Shown here piece after piece: positions 35,001 through 42,879 of a stretch of 49,493 nucleotides of DNA; the stretch's first letter is position 1, and each line of letters starts with the position of its first letter. Position numbers and translations under genes: made by a program. The DNA comes from an uncultured Desulfovibrio sp. (lineage in GTDB: Bacteria > Desulfobacterota > Desulfovibrionia > Desulfovibrionales > Desulfovibrionaceae), in contig USBZ01000008.1 in assembly GCA_900553065.1 (NCBI GenBank), positions 1 to 49,493 of the forward strand, in the 5' to 3' direction. A model generated the notes under the pieces. It had not been told where the DNA came from. It ran no database searches and was given only the letters and a program-made list of their open reading frames with translations.

Positions 35001-35345
35001 GATGTCGAGCGTGGGGCTTTCCAGCGACAGGGAATGGATGACCGGTTTGAGCCGCAGCAGCGAGGAGTAGCTTATGCGGATTTCGGCTTTTCGCACGTGC
35101 AGTTCAAGATCGTCGACACTTCCGCGCAGAAGGGCGAGGTCGGTGGCATGAATGGTCGGCAGCGGCAGCAGGGAGAACGATACTTCGCCTATGCGGCTCT
35201 GCACGTTGAGCTTCGATTCCAGAACGCGGGAAACCGTGGAGGCCAGACGTGACGGCTGAAGCCATTCAAGATAGCCGTAGACCGCCGCCGTGAGAAATAA
35301 TCCCCACAGCAGCAGAAGAACTGTTCCAAGACGCGGTTTCCGCAT
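32088..35345 (-). CDS. AsmA-family envelope protein
   Basis: A protein of about 1085 residues with an N-terminal membrane anchor (LGTVLLLLWGLFLTAAVYGYL) and a long periplasmic region. The start of the AsmA fold is visible in the segment IGEVSFSLLPLPTIHATDLALL and KPVIHSLSLESPTLDIS, and the C-terminus has the AsmA_2-like ending (MNLALSKGIASCRDFLIKGSPITITGEG then ASAVVTLAGIPEMPVSITGS). Such long bridge-like proteins are thought to carry phospholipids between the membranes, which fits the mla operon nearby. A stretch of Asp/Glu/Lys (about residues 465-480) is unusual. The start at 35345 follows GAGGG closely; ATG 35390 would add 15 residues but has no ribosome site. Confidence 0.88.
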   Translation of the reverse strand: MRKPRLGTVLLLLWGLFLTAAVYGYLEWLQPSRLASTVSRVLESKLNVQSRIGEVSFSLLPLPTIHATDLALLRGSVDDLELHVRKAEIRISYSSLLRLKPVIHSLSLESPTLDISSAILQKALAEKTEPKEKERPLPSLPSGITGVRLHVENGVIRVTGAEGKDHLLCTGLNASARLPGLIPGSLELSADDIRYTNVSGLEVSAAESHISLSSLRRTHRNVWRGNVLVSSALQLGALDAVMGHEISAPYRYFPMPEPLRVSLTGGFSLAPEKEHYEVRGRAEASALMIMNGHPVPMSLTVPFEREEGQSTLTVTGADVRMGDDFVTISGDVSGLEKGDPVLKGRADIHHFSLARWFGFGQAMPDGLQRALDSISGSFEDMELSLRGVNVPRLKAKVQDIDLEGSGSCLEFLKPDILISAHAAKADLNRIFPELKGEFPDMSHLPPPVLPLDDDEEEKDDEKNNEPPLVDYDIHISADEADIMNFRVGGADVHVVPAPTGHPMLNILVSDVYGGKGVSRVDIDDDIRVTADLDRVSLNGVSRALAGYSAISGLLKKGSVDLTFAPGDALRMLGSLRGSIRASVEKGNILATKGGKPLPFDSISINAQAAAAPAKNLKKLPSVMDFRGAWNVGITAPDWSVSAEAKQAALGFDTGNGLPVSLRSQPVTLQVTLEKSLLPALVEPLTFTLSGKGSYNADKGTLSVDEGALKHKQFTISGNMALTDLMKKLSARGHLSFSTPSLKNVAALFDMALPATLKKASASADVSLSSEAVSFEKLSGSVDGTSFSGQLRHTLAGRPLLKGSLAVPSLDIDRYLPRTEKSGHASSSPLPLSFLKNQDLDIALTVERLRAFSTTLTHVTLPVSQKNGTLSVPIKAAFPGGGQADGNFQTSLSGNGSTADTSLRVQARNMNMMNFSRDRGQQTLIGGNGTFHADLRSVQKNWEDWKRTLNGSLSLHIADGVIITRSPSRTDPAVQKESRTEFKTMSMNLALSKGIASCRDFLIKGSPITITGEGTADLAAETINASAVVTLAGIPEMPVSITGSLFSPKVTYKLLGAVTGTVGNIGAGVVDIVGGVLSAPFKLFMK

Positions 35346-35486
35346 ATTCCCTCTTGACGGGCCGCGGTAGTTTTCGTACCGATCTTTCATGCCCGGACTG
35401 CCCGCATAGTAGATAACTTGCTGTCAGTACACAAGTAGGAATCGGGGCTCTCCGGCAGGGACGCCGGACGGGCGACAGGAGTAATC

Positions 35487-36398
35487 ATGACCTTCTATAC
35501 TTGTGCGGCGCTTGCCGCGCTTCTCATCGCCGGTCTTTCCGGCGCCATGCTTCCCTTCATTTCCGTATGGGATCACAGACTCGCCACGATCCGCCGTCGC
35601 TCTCTCTACGACAAGAGCGCAGGGCAGACCGAGTCTCTTACGGCGTTGCTTCAGGTGATTCTCGCGCTTGCCCTTACCGCCGATCTTCTGGCGAACGGCT
35701 GGATCACCCGTCTCATGACCGGGCCGTGGGCCTTTGTCTGGGAATGCCTCGTGCTTTCCTCCGCCGTGTCGGCGCTGTGCTCTGTGGCCGTGCTTTTCCT
35801 TCGCCGCACGGGCAAAATGGCGCTCGGTGTGGTGGCCGGCATTGCGTCCACGTTTTCCGCCTGCCTGTACTGCGTGCTCGGCTGGAGTTTCTGCCTCGGC
35901 GTGTTTTCCGCCGTCGGCGAGGATCCGGAGCAGGCCGTGCAGTCCTTCCTTGTGCTCATGGCCGGTCTGCACAGTCTCGGATTCATTCTTTTTGCGGCGT
36001 TTTCTCTGGCGCTGGCGCTGACGGGAGCCTATGCCCTGGCCCTGTGCTGGCACATCATCTGCCGCTCCCATGACGACTTCGGTCGCGACTACTACACCTT
36101 CACGCTGTCCATGCGCGGCAGACAGGCGGCCGGAGCCGGACTTCTGCTCACCGTGGCGGCAGCGGCCATGTTCTGGATGAATCCCGTGGTTGACGCGGCC
36201 CAGAGTCTGGCGCTTCTTCCCTTTGCTCTGGAATACGCGCCTCTGGCCCTCACCGGCGGTATGCTCTGCCTGCCTCTTGCCGCGCTCTGCTGGTACGCCG
36301 TGGGCCATGCCGCAGTTCCCATGCAGAAGCGTTCTCTGGCTTTTCTGGCGGTGATTCTGCTGGCGGCGGGCGTGTACTGCGTGCTCGGACGCATATAG
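35487..36398 (+). CDS. Polytopic membrane protein of unknown function
   Basis: A 303-residue membrane protein with about eight or nine hydrophobic segments spread over the whole length and short loops. I do not recognise the family. Charged residues are few: a basic patch after the first helix (HRLATIRRRSLYDK) and a short polar loop near residues 193-212 (CRSHDDFGRDYYTFTLSMRGR). No metal or haem motif is obvious; a histidine and tryptophan (CWHII) within a helix at about residue 190 could bind a cofactor. AGGAG is 7 bases before the start. It is divergent from the AsmA-like gene and ends at a terminator. Confidence 0.8.
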   Translation: MTFYTCAALAALLIAGLSGAMLPFISVWDHRLATIRRRSLYDKSAGQTESLTALLQVILALALTADLLANGWITRLMTGPWAFVWECLVLSSAVSALCSVAVLFLRRTGKMALGVVAGIASTFSACLYCVLGWSFCLGVFSAVGEDPEQAVQSFLVLMAGLHSLGFILFAAFSLALALTGAYALALCWHIICRSHDDFGRDYYTFTLSMRGRQAAGAGLLLTVAAAAMFWMNPVVDAAQSLALLPFALEYAPLALTGGMLCLPLAALCWYAVGHAAVPMQKRSLAFLAVILLAAGVYCVLGRI

Positions 36399-36445
36399 CT
36401 TTTGGGCGGCCGTGCTCCGGGCGCGGCAGCCGTATGCTGATGATG

Positions 36446-36476
36446 AAAAAGGCGGGGCCGAAAGCTCCGCCTTTTT
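36446..36476. terminator. Bidirectional terminator
   Basis: AAAGGCGGGG pairs with CTCCGCCTTT (one G-T pair) and is flanked by A and T runs, so it serves the plus-strand membrane-protein gene and probably also the end of the minus-strand Mop locus, which arrives from 36578. Confidence 0.85.
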
Positions 36477-36577
36477 GCATGTTGTACTAGCAGTGTTTTT
36501 CTGATGTGTTGCTGCTGCGTCGCGTCGTTTTTCTTACATAATCATGAACTCCGGCAGGGGCCGGATCAAGGCGATGA

Positions 36578-37726
36578 TCAGCAGAAGCGGGATACGGCCC
36601 TGCGGGCCAGATCTTCCGGGTCTTCTCCGCATTCGCGCGCCATGCGCCTTGCCAGTTGCAGGGCCCGTTCCATGCGCCCGGCAATGGCCGTTACGGCGGC
36701 GGGATCGTCGGCATAACGCTCCATCTTGCTGTGAAAGCGTTCCGTGATCGGCACGATTTCGCTCCCGCGCACATACTTGTCCGCCAGAAACACCAGTTCC
36801 CTCTCCGTGATCGGGGCGTCGTCCGCCAGCGTAAGATCCCGGTGATCCTCTACGAGGCGGGCCATTTCCTCCATGCCGAAGCTGCGGAAGAGTCTTCCCG
36901 CCGCGGCCTCATGCTGGTGTTCTCCCTTGCATACGTCGTGCGTCAGGCCTCCGGCTGCGGCCAGCGACGGATCAACCGGTCTTTCGCCGCGGCTCTGCCG
37001 CGCCCGGTTCAGGGCTTCGGCAAAGCTCATGGCCACGGCTCCCACGGTAACGGAGTGCTTTATTCCCCGTTCCTGTACCTCGCGTACATGCAGAAGCTCT
37101 TCCGCTTCTTCCGGGGAAAGAACGTTTCTGCGCGGAGCCAGCCCGCAGAGGGCCGCGTAGTCTTCCGGTCTGTCCATGTCCTTCAGAATGAAGGCGTCGG
37201 CCACGGGGACGGAAACCGGGGAGAACTGCCGGAGAATGTCCCGCAGGCAGTCATCGTCGGAGGCTCGCAGTACGGCATCGCGCACGGCTGCTGGAAAAAG
37301 CGGCGGATGACCGGGCTCCCCTTTGTAAGCGGGAAGGAGCGGAACGCTTTCCTGTGTCCTGGCGGCGTCAAGAAGCGTGCGTACCGTCATGCGGCGGACG
37401 AGAGGAATGTCCACGGGGTGGACGAACACATGTCCGCAGTCCGGGGGCAGGGCTGCCATGCCTGCCCGTATGCTGGAGAACATGCCCCGTTCCGGATGCT
37501 CGTTGACGGTAAATGCCGCACCAAGAGCAAGGGCCGCAGCCCGGGTTTCCTCGGCCCTCGTTCCTCCCACGACCAGAGGAAGAACGCCCTCCGCCTGATA
37601 GAGTCTGCATACGGCGGCAAGGGCGCTGCATTCGCCTTCGGGCAGGGGCAGCGGCAGCAGAGGCTTGAAACGCGGAGCCATGCGGGTGGAGAATCCGGCG
37701 GCCAGAACAAGAGTACAGATGGACAT
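36578..37726 (-). CDS. MobA-like nucleotidyltransferase fused to an HD domain (DVU_1551-type)
   Basis: A 382-residue two-domain protein. Residues 1-190 form a MobA/MocA-type nucleotidyltransferase: LVLAAGFSTRMAPRFKPL is the nucleotide loop and VHPVDIP holds the metal-binding aspartate. Relatives attach CMP or GMP to molybdopterin, and a molybdenum hydroxylase cluster suggests formation of the cytosine dinucleotide form. Residues about 215-382 form an HD domain, with GLTHDVCKG and HQHEAAA and later DHRD, of unknown substrate. It resembles the family named for D. vulgaris DVU_1551. No good Shine-Dalgarno precedes the ATG at 37726, though the motif order forces that start. It is the last gene of the locus, 71 bases after xdhC. 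Confidence 0.93.
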   Translation of the reverse strand: MSICTLVLAAGFSTRMAPRFKPLLPLPLPEGECSALAAVCRLYQAEGVLPLVVGGTRAEETRAAALALGAAFTVNEHPERGMFSSIRAGMAALPPDCGHVFVHPVDIPLVRRMTVRTLLDAARTQESVPLLPAYKGEPGHPPLFPAAVRDAVLRASDDDCLRDILRQFSPVSVPVADAFILKDMDRPEDYAALCGLAPRRNVLSPEEAEELLHVREVQERGIKHSVTVGAVAMSFAEALNRARQSRGERPVDPSLAAAGGLTHDVCKGEHQHEAAAGRLFRSFGMEEMARLVEDHRDLTLADDAPITERELVFLADKYVRGSEIVPITERFHSKMERYADDPAAVTAIAGRMERALQLARRMARECGEDPEDLARRAVSRFC

Positions 37727-37797
37727 AACTTAAAGTAAAGCTTGAAGGGTAACAGGCGGGGGATGACCCATGATCGTGCCTGCAGCACTCCGGGCGG

Positions 37798-38841
37798 CTA
37801 CTTCTTCCGCCATGTGACGGGGGCAGGCGCATGGCGGCGCACGGCAATGCACTCCGCCAGAATGCTTACGGCGATTTCTTCCGGCGTTTCCGCCCCGATG
37901 TCAAGGCCGATGGGCGCATGAATGCGGGCAAGATCCTGTTCGGTGAAGCCGGATTCCAGAAGCCCTGCATAGATCTGGCGGCGTTTGCGCGTGCTGCCTA
38001 TCATGCCGATGTAGCAGGCCGGAGTTTTCAGGGCCTGCGCCACGGTGACGCCGTCGTAGAGATGCCCGCGCGTAACGATGACGATGTAGTCGCGGGGCGT
38101 GATGTGCAGCTCGTCGAAGCAGTGGGCGTACTCCGGCGTGACATGCGTCACGGCATGAGGGAAGCGGTCTCTGCAGGCGTATTCGGGCCTGTCGTCAAGA
38201 ACGTGCACGGCAAAGCCCGTCAGTCCGGCAACGGCGGCCGTGGGGCGCGAAACGTGCCCGCCGCCCACGATGATCATGCGTTCCGGCGGAAGGCAGCTTT
38301 CACAGAAGTACAGCTGCCCGCCGCAGGGAATGAGCGCTGCTTCGGTGACGGGCGCAGCCTGCAGATCCGCGAGCGCGCCGGCGGAAAGTTCGGCGCCGTC
38401 GGCATGACCGTCTTCATAAAGAAGCGTCCATGCCGTATGCTCGGAGGGATAGGGGCGGACAATGCGGCAGCCTGCGCCTTCCGCAGCCAGGAGAGCCTGC
38501 TTTGCGGTATCGACAAGGGCGCGGTCGTCGGGGAAGAACGGTTCGATGAGTACGCGGACATGACCGCCGCAGATCATTTCCGAGCGGGCGGCCAGCGTGC
38601 CGTCCATGAGAATGTCGAGCACGGAGGCTTTTCTGCTTCTGCAGGCTTCGGCGCAGGCTTCAATGACTCTGGCTTCGGCGAGCCCTCCGCCCGTGGTGCC
38701 GCCGAGCAGTCCGCCGGTTCCGGCCAGAAGTCTGGAACCGGCCCCGCGCGGCGCGGAACCTTCCTGAAAAACGACGGTGGCTACGGCGGCGGGACGCCCC
38801 GCCTCAAGCTCGGAACAGAGAAGACGCAGCAGTTCTTGCAT
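37798..38841 (-). CDS. xdhC: XdhC-family molybdenum hydroxylase maturation protein
   Basis: A 347-residue XdhC/CoxI-like protein. These bind molybdenum cofactor, protect it during the addition of the terminal sulfido ligand and hand it to hydroxylases. Residues 1-60 are the XdhC N-terminal domain (ATVVFQEGSAPRGAGSRLL), and a Rossmann-like C-terminal domain starts with MIIVGGGHVSRPTAAVAG (about residue 192) and contains HVLDDRPEY and RGHLYDG. AAAGGAGG lies 5 bases before the start. Its start overlaps the end of the adenylating-enzyme gene by 38 bases. Its job is surely to mature the Mop enzyme upstream in the same locus. Confidence 0.95.
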   Translation of the reverse strand: MQELLRLLCSELEAGRPAAVATVVFQEGSAPRGAGSRLLAGTGGLLGGTTGGGLAEARVIEACAEACRSRKASVLDILMDGTLAARSEMICGGHVRVLIEPFFPDDRALVDTAKQALLAAEGAGCRIVRPYPSEHTAWTLLYEDGHADGAELSAGALADLQAAPVTEAALIPCGGQLYFCESCLPPERMIIVGGGHVSRPTAAVAGLTGFAVHVLDDRPEYACRDRFPHAVTHVTPEYAHCFDELHITPRDYIVIVTRGHLYDGVTVAQALKTPACYIGMIGSTRKRRQIYAGLLESGFTEQDLARIHAPIGLDIGAETPEEIAVSILAECIAVRRHAPAPVTWRKK

Positions 38842-39913
38842 GAAAACCTCCTTTACGGACAAGACGCAGCACCGGCGTGCCGTCGATGCGGATGTAGCGG
38901 CCTCTGAGCGGAGAAAGTCGTCGCAGGGGACTTCCGCAGGGGCAGGGGCCGGGCAGCCAGGATGCGGCATCTCCCGTGCGGTAGCGGATCAGGGGCATGG
39001 CTTCCCGGTTCAGCGTGGTCAGCACGATTTCGCCGGTTTCCCCGTCGGGCACGGGTTCGCCCGACATGGGGTCCAGAATTTCCAGAAAAAGATCCAGTTC
39101 CCGCAGATGATACCCGTTTCGGGCCATGCACTGTACGCCGCCGCCGAAGCAGGTTTCGGTCATGCCGTAGTGATCGAGCACCACGCAGTCGAGAACCGCT
39201 TCAAGGCCGTCGCGCACGGCCGGATCCAGAATGTCGCCGCTTGACTGTATGCCTTCCACACACGAGGCCAGGCGGCGGAACGCGTCATCTTCGGTTGCGG
39301 CATAAAGCGAGGCCAGCTGATGCGGCGCAGCCACGAGACATTCCGGGTGCCACCGTTCAAGATCGGTCCGCAGGCTTTCAAACGTGGCTTCGGGGGAACC
39401 GGCCACCACGTCCACGCCCGAAGGCGTGAGCGCCTGACGCAGAAGATCGGTGACGCCGTCAGGACACTGGGCGCCGGGCAGCAGCACCATGAGTCGCTGC
39501 CCCGCGTGCACGAGCTGCGCCATGCCTGTAGCAAAAAAGGAGGCCGTTCTGGCCAGATCGTTTTCCGAAAAGGCGATGCGCTTGGGCATGCTGGTGGAGC
39601 CTGATGTCTGCAGCGTGACGATGCGCTGCACATCTCCCTGAGGAACGCAGAGAAATTCGCGGTAGTCCCGCAGATCATCCGGCGTGGTGAAGGGCAGACG
39701 CCGCAGGTCATCGGCGCTTTTCAGATCGAGATCGACCCCTGCCAGCGTGTGGCCGTACCAGCGGCTGAGCGAAGCTGCTCTGTGCAGGGTGCGCCGCAGC
39801 GCGTCAAGGCGGGCAGCTTCGAGCCGCTCGGGGAAGGAAAGACTGCCGTCGCCGCCGCATTCGGCATCGAGCCAGGCGTCCAGTCGCGAGGGAGTGAGAG
39901 GCGGGAGCTTCAC
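38804..39913 (-). CDS. Short AMP-dependent ligase-like enzyme (DVU_1553-type)
   Basis: A 369-residue member of the adenylate-forming superfamily, closest in style to phenylacetate-CoA ligase. The ATP loop is TSGSTSMPKR (residues 103-112), DHYGMTE is the adenine/Mg motif, and RYRTGD is present near residue 318. The chain ends about 40-50 residues after that, shortly after LRGRYIRID, so most of the usual C-terminal lid domain with its catalytic lysine is missing. Adenylation of a carboxylate without completing a thioester is therefore possible. It resembles the DVU_1553 family. The start is GTG at 39913, overlapping the radical SAM stop by 4 bases (GTGA). Confidence 0.9.
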   Translation of the reverse strand: MKLPPLTPSRLDAWLDAECGGDGSLSFPERLEAARLDALRRTLHRAASLSRWYGHTLAGVDLDLKSADDLRRLPFTTPDDLRDYREFLCVPQGDVQRIVTLQTSGSTSMPKRIAFSENDLARTASFFATGMAQLVHAGQRLMVLLPGAQCPDGVTDLLRQALTPSGVDVVAGSPEATFESLRTDLERWHPECLVAAPHQLASLYAATEDDAFRRLASCVEGIQSSGDILDPAVRDGLEAVLDCVVLDHYGMTETCFGGGVQCMARNGYHLRELDLFLEILDPMSGEPVPDGETGEIVLTTLNREAMPLIRYRTGDAASWLPGPCPCGSPLRRLSPLRGRYIRIDGTPVLRLVRKGGFHARTAASSLFRA

Positions 39914-41295
39914 GAAGGATTGCCGTCCTTTGCCGCGGCGGGCCGGTAGAGGGAAAAGCCGTCGAGGCTGGTCAGATTGTAGAGACAGAAGGGAATGAGC
40001 CTGCCGTCGGGCGCAACCACATGAATGCAGCAGCCGCGCACACGCTCCACGTCCAGACTGAGAGCATCCTGAAAGGCCATGGCGGAGAGCGTGAAGCGGC
40101 GATCCGCGCCGGATCCGGCAATAAAGCGGGAGAAGGCGTCGTTCAGAGAATCTCCGGGATGGCCCGGGGAGGCCCAGTGGGCGGCTGTGAACGCCTTCGA
40201 GACCCGGGAACCTTCGGCGTTGTCCACTACGCGCGGCCTTTCTCCCGCAAGGGAGGAGCCGCCGGAGCAGCAGGCTGCGCCTATGGGATCGCCGAGCGTG
40301 CCGTCGGCCTTTCTGCCATACACGGCGCTGAAGGAGCACAGCGGATGCTCGCAGGAGGGCGCGTGAAACTGTTCCGCCCTCACCATGCCGCGGCTCTGTT
40401 TTTCCAGTCCGGCCATGAGTTCGGGAAGCGTGATGCGCGGGGCGGCCGACATTTCCCACGGAAAGCGTCCGAAGGAGGAAACGGGTTGAAAGTGCAGACC
40501 GCGCACATGAGAGCCCTGCTTCAGGGCGTAGCGCAGAAGGTCGCCGGTCTGCGTATCGTTCACGCCCCGCACCAGCGTACACACCAGAACCACGCCGAGT
40601 CCCGCTCTGCCGCAGGCTTCAACGGCCGCCTGCTTCAGCTGAAGGAGGGCGCGGCCGCGCAGTGTGTGGTAAACCTCGTCGTTCACGCCGTCGAACTGCA
40701 GATATACCGAATCCAGACCGGCAGCTTTCAGCGTCTGTGCGTAACCTTCCTCCCGACCGAGCCGCAGTCCGTTGGTGTTGACCTGCACGAGGGCAAAGCC
40801 CTTTCGTCTTGCCATGCGGATGATGTCGGGCAGATCGTCCCGTTCCGTGGGCTCGCCGCCGGAAAGCTGCACGTTGCAGGGGCCGGAAGCCCGGAAAAGG
40901 GCGTCCATCTGTTTTTCAAGGGCTTCGAGGGAAGGATCCGCCGCTCCCGTACCGGACTTTGCATAGCAGATGGGGCAGCCCAGAGAACAGCGCATGGTCA
41001 CCTCGATGAGGCCCGTGCAGGTGTGCTGAACGTGATCCGGGCACAATCCGCAATCGAAAGGACACCCCTGTCGGACTTCTGTGGCCGGATGCGCGGGATA
41101 GGCCGGAATGCGCATGCTTCTGCGCCAGACTTCAAAGGAGGGCATGCCGCGTCCTTCCTTCCAGACGGGCGCTTCAAACGTGCCGTGTTCGGGACAGCTT
41201 CTGCGGATGACGACGGTGTCGCCCTCGAGGTGATAGGCGGCATCCACAAGACGGAGGCAGACGGGACAGAGGCTCTGAGTCAGGGCAAGAGGCAT
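39910..41295 (-). CDS. Radical SAM protein of the Mop locus
   Basis: A 461-residue radical SAM enzyme. The cluster motif CSLGCPIC gives C103, C107 and C110 (CxxxCxxC). Before it are further cysteines: C10/C13 in SLCPVCLR, C34, and C78, C82, C85 and C93 (GCPFDCGLC, HTC), the type of N-terminal arrangement seen in the MJ0619/tetraether-synthase-like group. A downstream C-terminal region has CCS and CCIHV cysteine pairs. The SAM GGEPT motif (QLSGGEPTERD) is intact. I infer a carbon- or sulfur-inserting step on a cofactor or protein; the substrate is unknown. The start lies one base after the previous gene's stop. It corresponds in position to DVU_1554. Confidence 0.93.
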   Translation of the reverse strand: MPLALTQSLCPVCLRLVDAAYHLEGDTVVIRRSCPEHGTFEAPVWKEGRGMPSFEVWRRSMRIPAYPAHPATEVRQGCPFDCGLCPDHVQHTCTGLIEVTMRCSLGCPICYAKSGTGAADPSLEALEKQMDALFRASGPCNVQLSGGEPTERDDLPDIIRMARRKGFALVQVNTNGLRLGREEGYAQTLKAAGLDSVYLQFDGVNDEVYHTLRGRALLQLKQAAVEACGRAGLGVVLVCTLVRGVNDTQTGDLLRYALKQGSHVRGLHFQPVSSFGRFPWEMSAAPRITLPELMAGLEKQSRGMVRAEQFHAPSCEHPLCSFSAVYGRKADGTLGDPIGAACCSGGSSLAGERPRVVDNAEGSRVSKAFTAAHWASPGHPGDSLNDAFSRFIAGSGADRRFTLSAMAFQDALSLDVERVRGCCIHVVAPDGRLIPFCLYNLTSLDGFSLYRPAAAKDGNPS

Positions 41296-41296
41296 G

Positions 41297-41758
41297 TCAG
41301 CTCCTTATGTCCACGTCGTAGGCTTCGCAGATGTCGAGAATTTTTCCCCAGCAGTCCGCCAGCAGATCACCGCAGAGATCCAGGGGCGGCATGCCGCCTT
41401 CGGGAAGAGACATGCCTGCGTCGGCGGCAAGACCGGAAGAGACCTGTTCACAGCCCGTGCCGCCGCAGGATCCGACTCTCTCGGCAAACCATGCCGCATA
41501 TTCGCCGGTCATGGCGTCGAGCATGGGATGCGGTTCGTCGGCATCGCGGCACACGAGCCATGCCAGCACGGCGGCTCCGCCGGTCAGAAGTCCGCATGGC
41601 CCTCCGGACTGCCCTATGCCGTGGCACAGCCCGCGCAGCGCGCACAGAAGACCGGGATCCTCTCTGTCGGTCGCCTGCGCGGCCAGAACCAGAAGCAGCT
41701 GCGAGCAGCAGTATCCCCGGTGAACATAGGGAAGAAGATCCAGAAGAAGGGCGTTCAT
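41297..41758 (-). CDS. C-GCAxxG-C-C family protein (DVU_1555-type)
   Basis: A 153-residue protein of the C_GCAxxG_C_C group. The N-terminal GYCCSQ (C17, C18) is followed by the core GLCHGIGQSGGPCGLLTGG (C45, C55), a later C70 and a GSCGGTGC segment, then two more cysteines near the C-terminus (CGDLLADC). The spacing suggests a metal or Fe-S site, and some relatives of the group act as redox or selenium-carrying proteins, but no activity is established for this subfamily. AAGGAG lies 7 bases upstream. Its start overlaps the methyltransferase stop by 4 bases (ATGA). Confidence 0.9.
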   Translation of the reverse strand: MNALLLDLLPYVHRGYCCSQLLLVLAAQATDREDPGLLCALRGLCHGIGQSGGPCGLLTGGAAVLAWLVCRDADEPHPMLDAMTGEYAAWFAERVGSCGGTGCEQVSSGLAADAGMSLPEGGMPPLDLCGDLLADCWGKILDICEAYDVDIRS

Positions 41759-42528
41759 GCAAAGTCTCCTTGTTTCATCTGAAGCGGGGCGGCGGTCGTG
41801 ATGCGGCGCGCCGGCGCTGCTATCCACAGGCCGTACCCGAAACGTGGGCCGCCGGGGCGTGTGGCCCGGCAGGCGCAGGATCCGGCAGCTCTTGGAGCAT
41901 CGGCTCCGGGGGTACTGTTGCCGTCCATCCTGCGGCGCAGCTCGTCATCGCCGTACCAGATCAGGCGGGCGGCCAGTTCCTTCAGCCGGGCGGTATGGTC
42001 CTCGAAATGAAGAAGGACGAAGCCGCTCTCGATAATCAGCTTCTCCAGCTCCTGTTTCGGGCGTGCTCCCGCAAGGCAGGATGCGCCGTGATCCTGCTCC
42101 ACGGGCTGAGCAACGGTGCTGCGCACATAGAGATCGGAAAGCAGAAGCCTGCCTTCCGGCCGCAGCAGGGCGGCAAAGCGGCGCAGAGCCTGCGCCGTGT
42201 CCGGCAGCAGCGAGAGCACGCATTCGCATAAGATACCGTCGAAAGAGCCGTCGGGAAAGGGGGGATCCTGTGCATCCGCCTGTACGAAGGGAAAAGGTTC
42301 GGCAAGCGCGCATTCCCGGTCGAGTCCGATGCCGTTCAGCCCCCGCTGGCGGAGTTCGGCAAGGCTTGCCCCCTGTCCGCAACCGACGTCCAGAATGTCC
42401 GATCCTGGAGCAAAGGCGCACAGGTCAAGTCCGTGCCGGGTCAGCTCCGTGCCGCCCGGACGCCAGGTTCCGCCTGCGATGCGCTGAAAGAGCGCCGATG
42501 CGTACAAAGGGGAGGCTGTGGGGGGCAT
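41755..42528 (-). CDS. SAM-dependent methyltransferase (DVU_1556-type)
   Basis: A 257-residue class I methyltransferase. Motif I is ILDVGCGQG (residues 45-53); motif IV region reads DGILCECVLSLLPD and motif post-I the acidic DRE. A cysteine and arginine-rich C-terminal stretch (GSCACRATRPGG) precedes the final GYGLWIAAPA strand. The family is named for DVU_1556. The methyl acceptor is unknown; given the locus it may be the molybdenum cofactor, its precursor, or the radical SAM product. The start lies 2 bases after the stop of the small CxxC protein, and its stop overlaps the next gene's start. Confidence 0.9.
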   Translation of the reverse strand: MPPTASPLYASALFQRIAGGTWRPGGTELTRHGLDLCAFAPGSDILDVGCGQGASLAELRQRGLNGIGLDRECALAEPFPFVQADAQDPPFPDGSFDGILCECVLSLLPDTAQALRRFAALLRPEGRLLLSDLYVRSTVAQPVEQDHGASCLAGARPKQELEKLIIESGFVLLHFEDHTARLKELAARLIWYGDDELRRRMDGNSTPGADAPRAAGSCACRATRPGGPRFGYGLWIAAPARRITTAAPLQMKQGDFA

Positions 42529-42530
42529 GG

Positions 42531-42746
42531 CTATTTATCTTCAAGTAACGCTTCAACTTCCGCCATCTTGCCTTCCGCCAGCGACTGAGGAATGAGCGTC
42601 AATCCGCAGGAAGGGCAACGGGGAAGAATGACGTCGAAGGCGCTGTGCATGTACAGCGCCTGAACCTTGATCTGCTCAAGCGGCACGCCGCAGCGGGAAC
42701 AGATCCAGTCTCCGTCATCGGGAGTGAAGTTCGGTTCCAGACTCAT
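42531..42746 (-). CDS. Small two-CxxC protein (DVU_1557-type)
   Basis: A 71-residue protein with two CxxC pairs, C16/C19 (CSRC) and C44/C47 (CPSC), in the layout of a zinc ribbon or rubredoxin. The family is named as a redox protein after DVU_1557. The start is ATG 42746 with GAGG 9 bases upstream; TTG 42752 in frame is unlikely. It begins the tightly packed block that runs down to xdhC. It may carry electrons to the radical SAM enzyme or the hydroxylase, or act as a scaffold. Confidence 0.85.
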   Translation of the reverse strand: MSLEPNFTPDDGDWICSRCGVPLEQIKVQALYMHSAFDVILPRCPSCGLTLIPQSLAEGKMAEVEALLEDK

Positions 42747-42879
42747 GGCCAAAGACCTCTTTTACAGGCGGTCGCACCCAAAGCGCGGCCGGGGAAACGT
42801 TCCGGAAGCACGGAGGATTTGCCCACCCCCGGCTCCGAACCTTTATTAAAATGTTGCTTGTGGCTCTGCCGGAAGAGGC

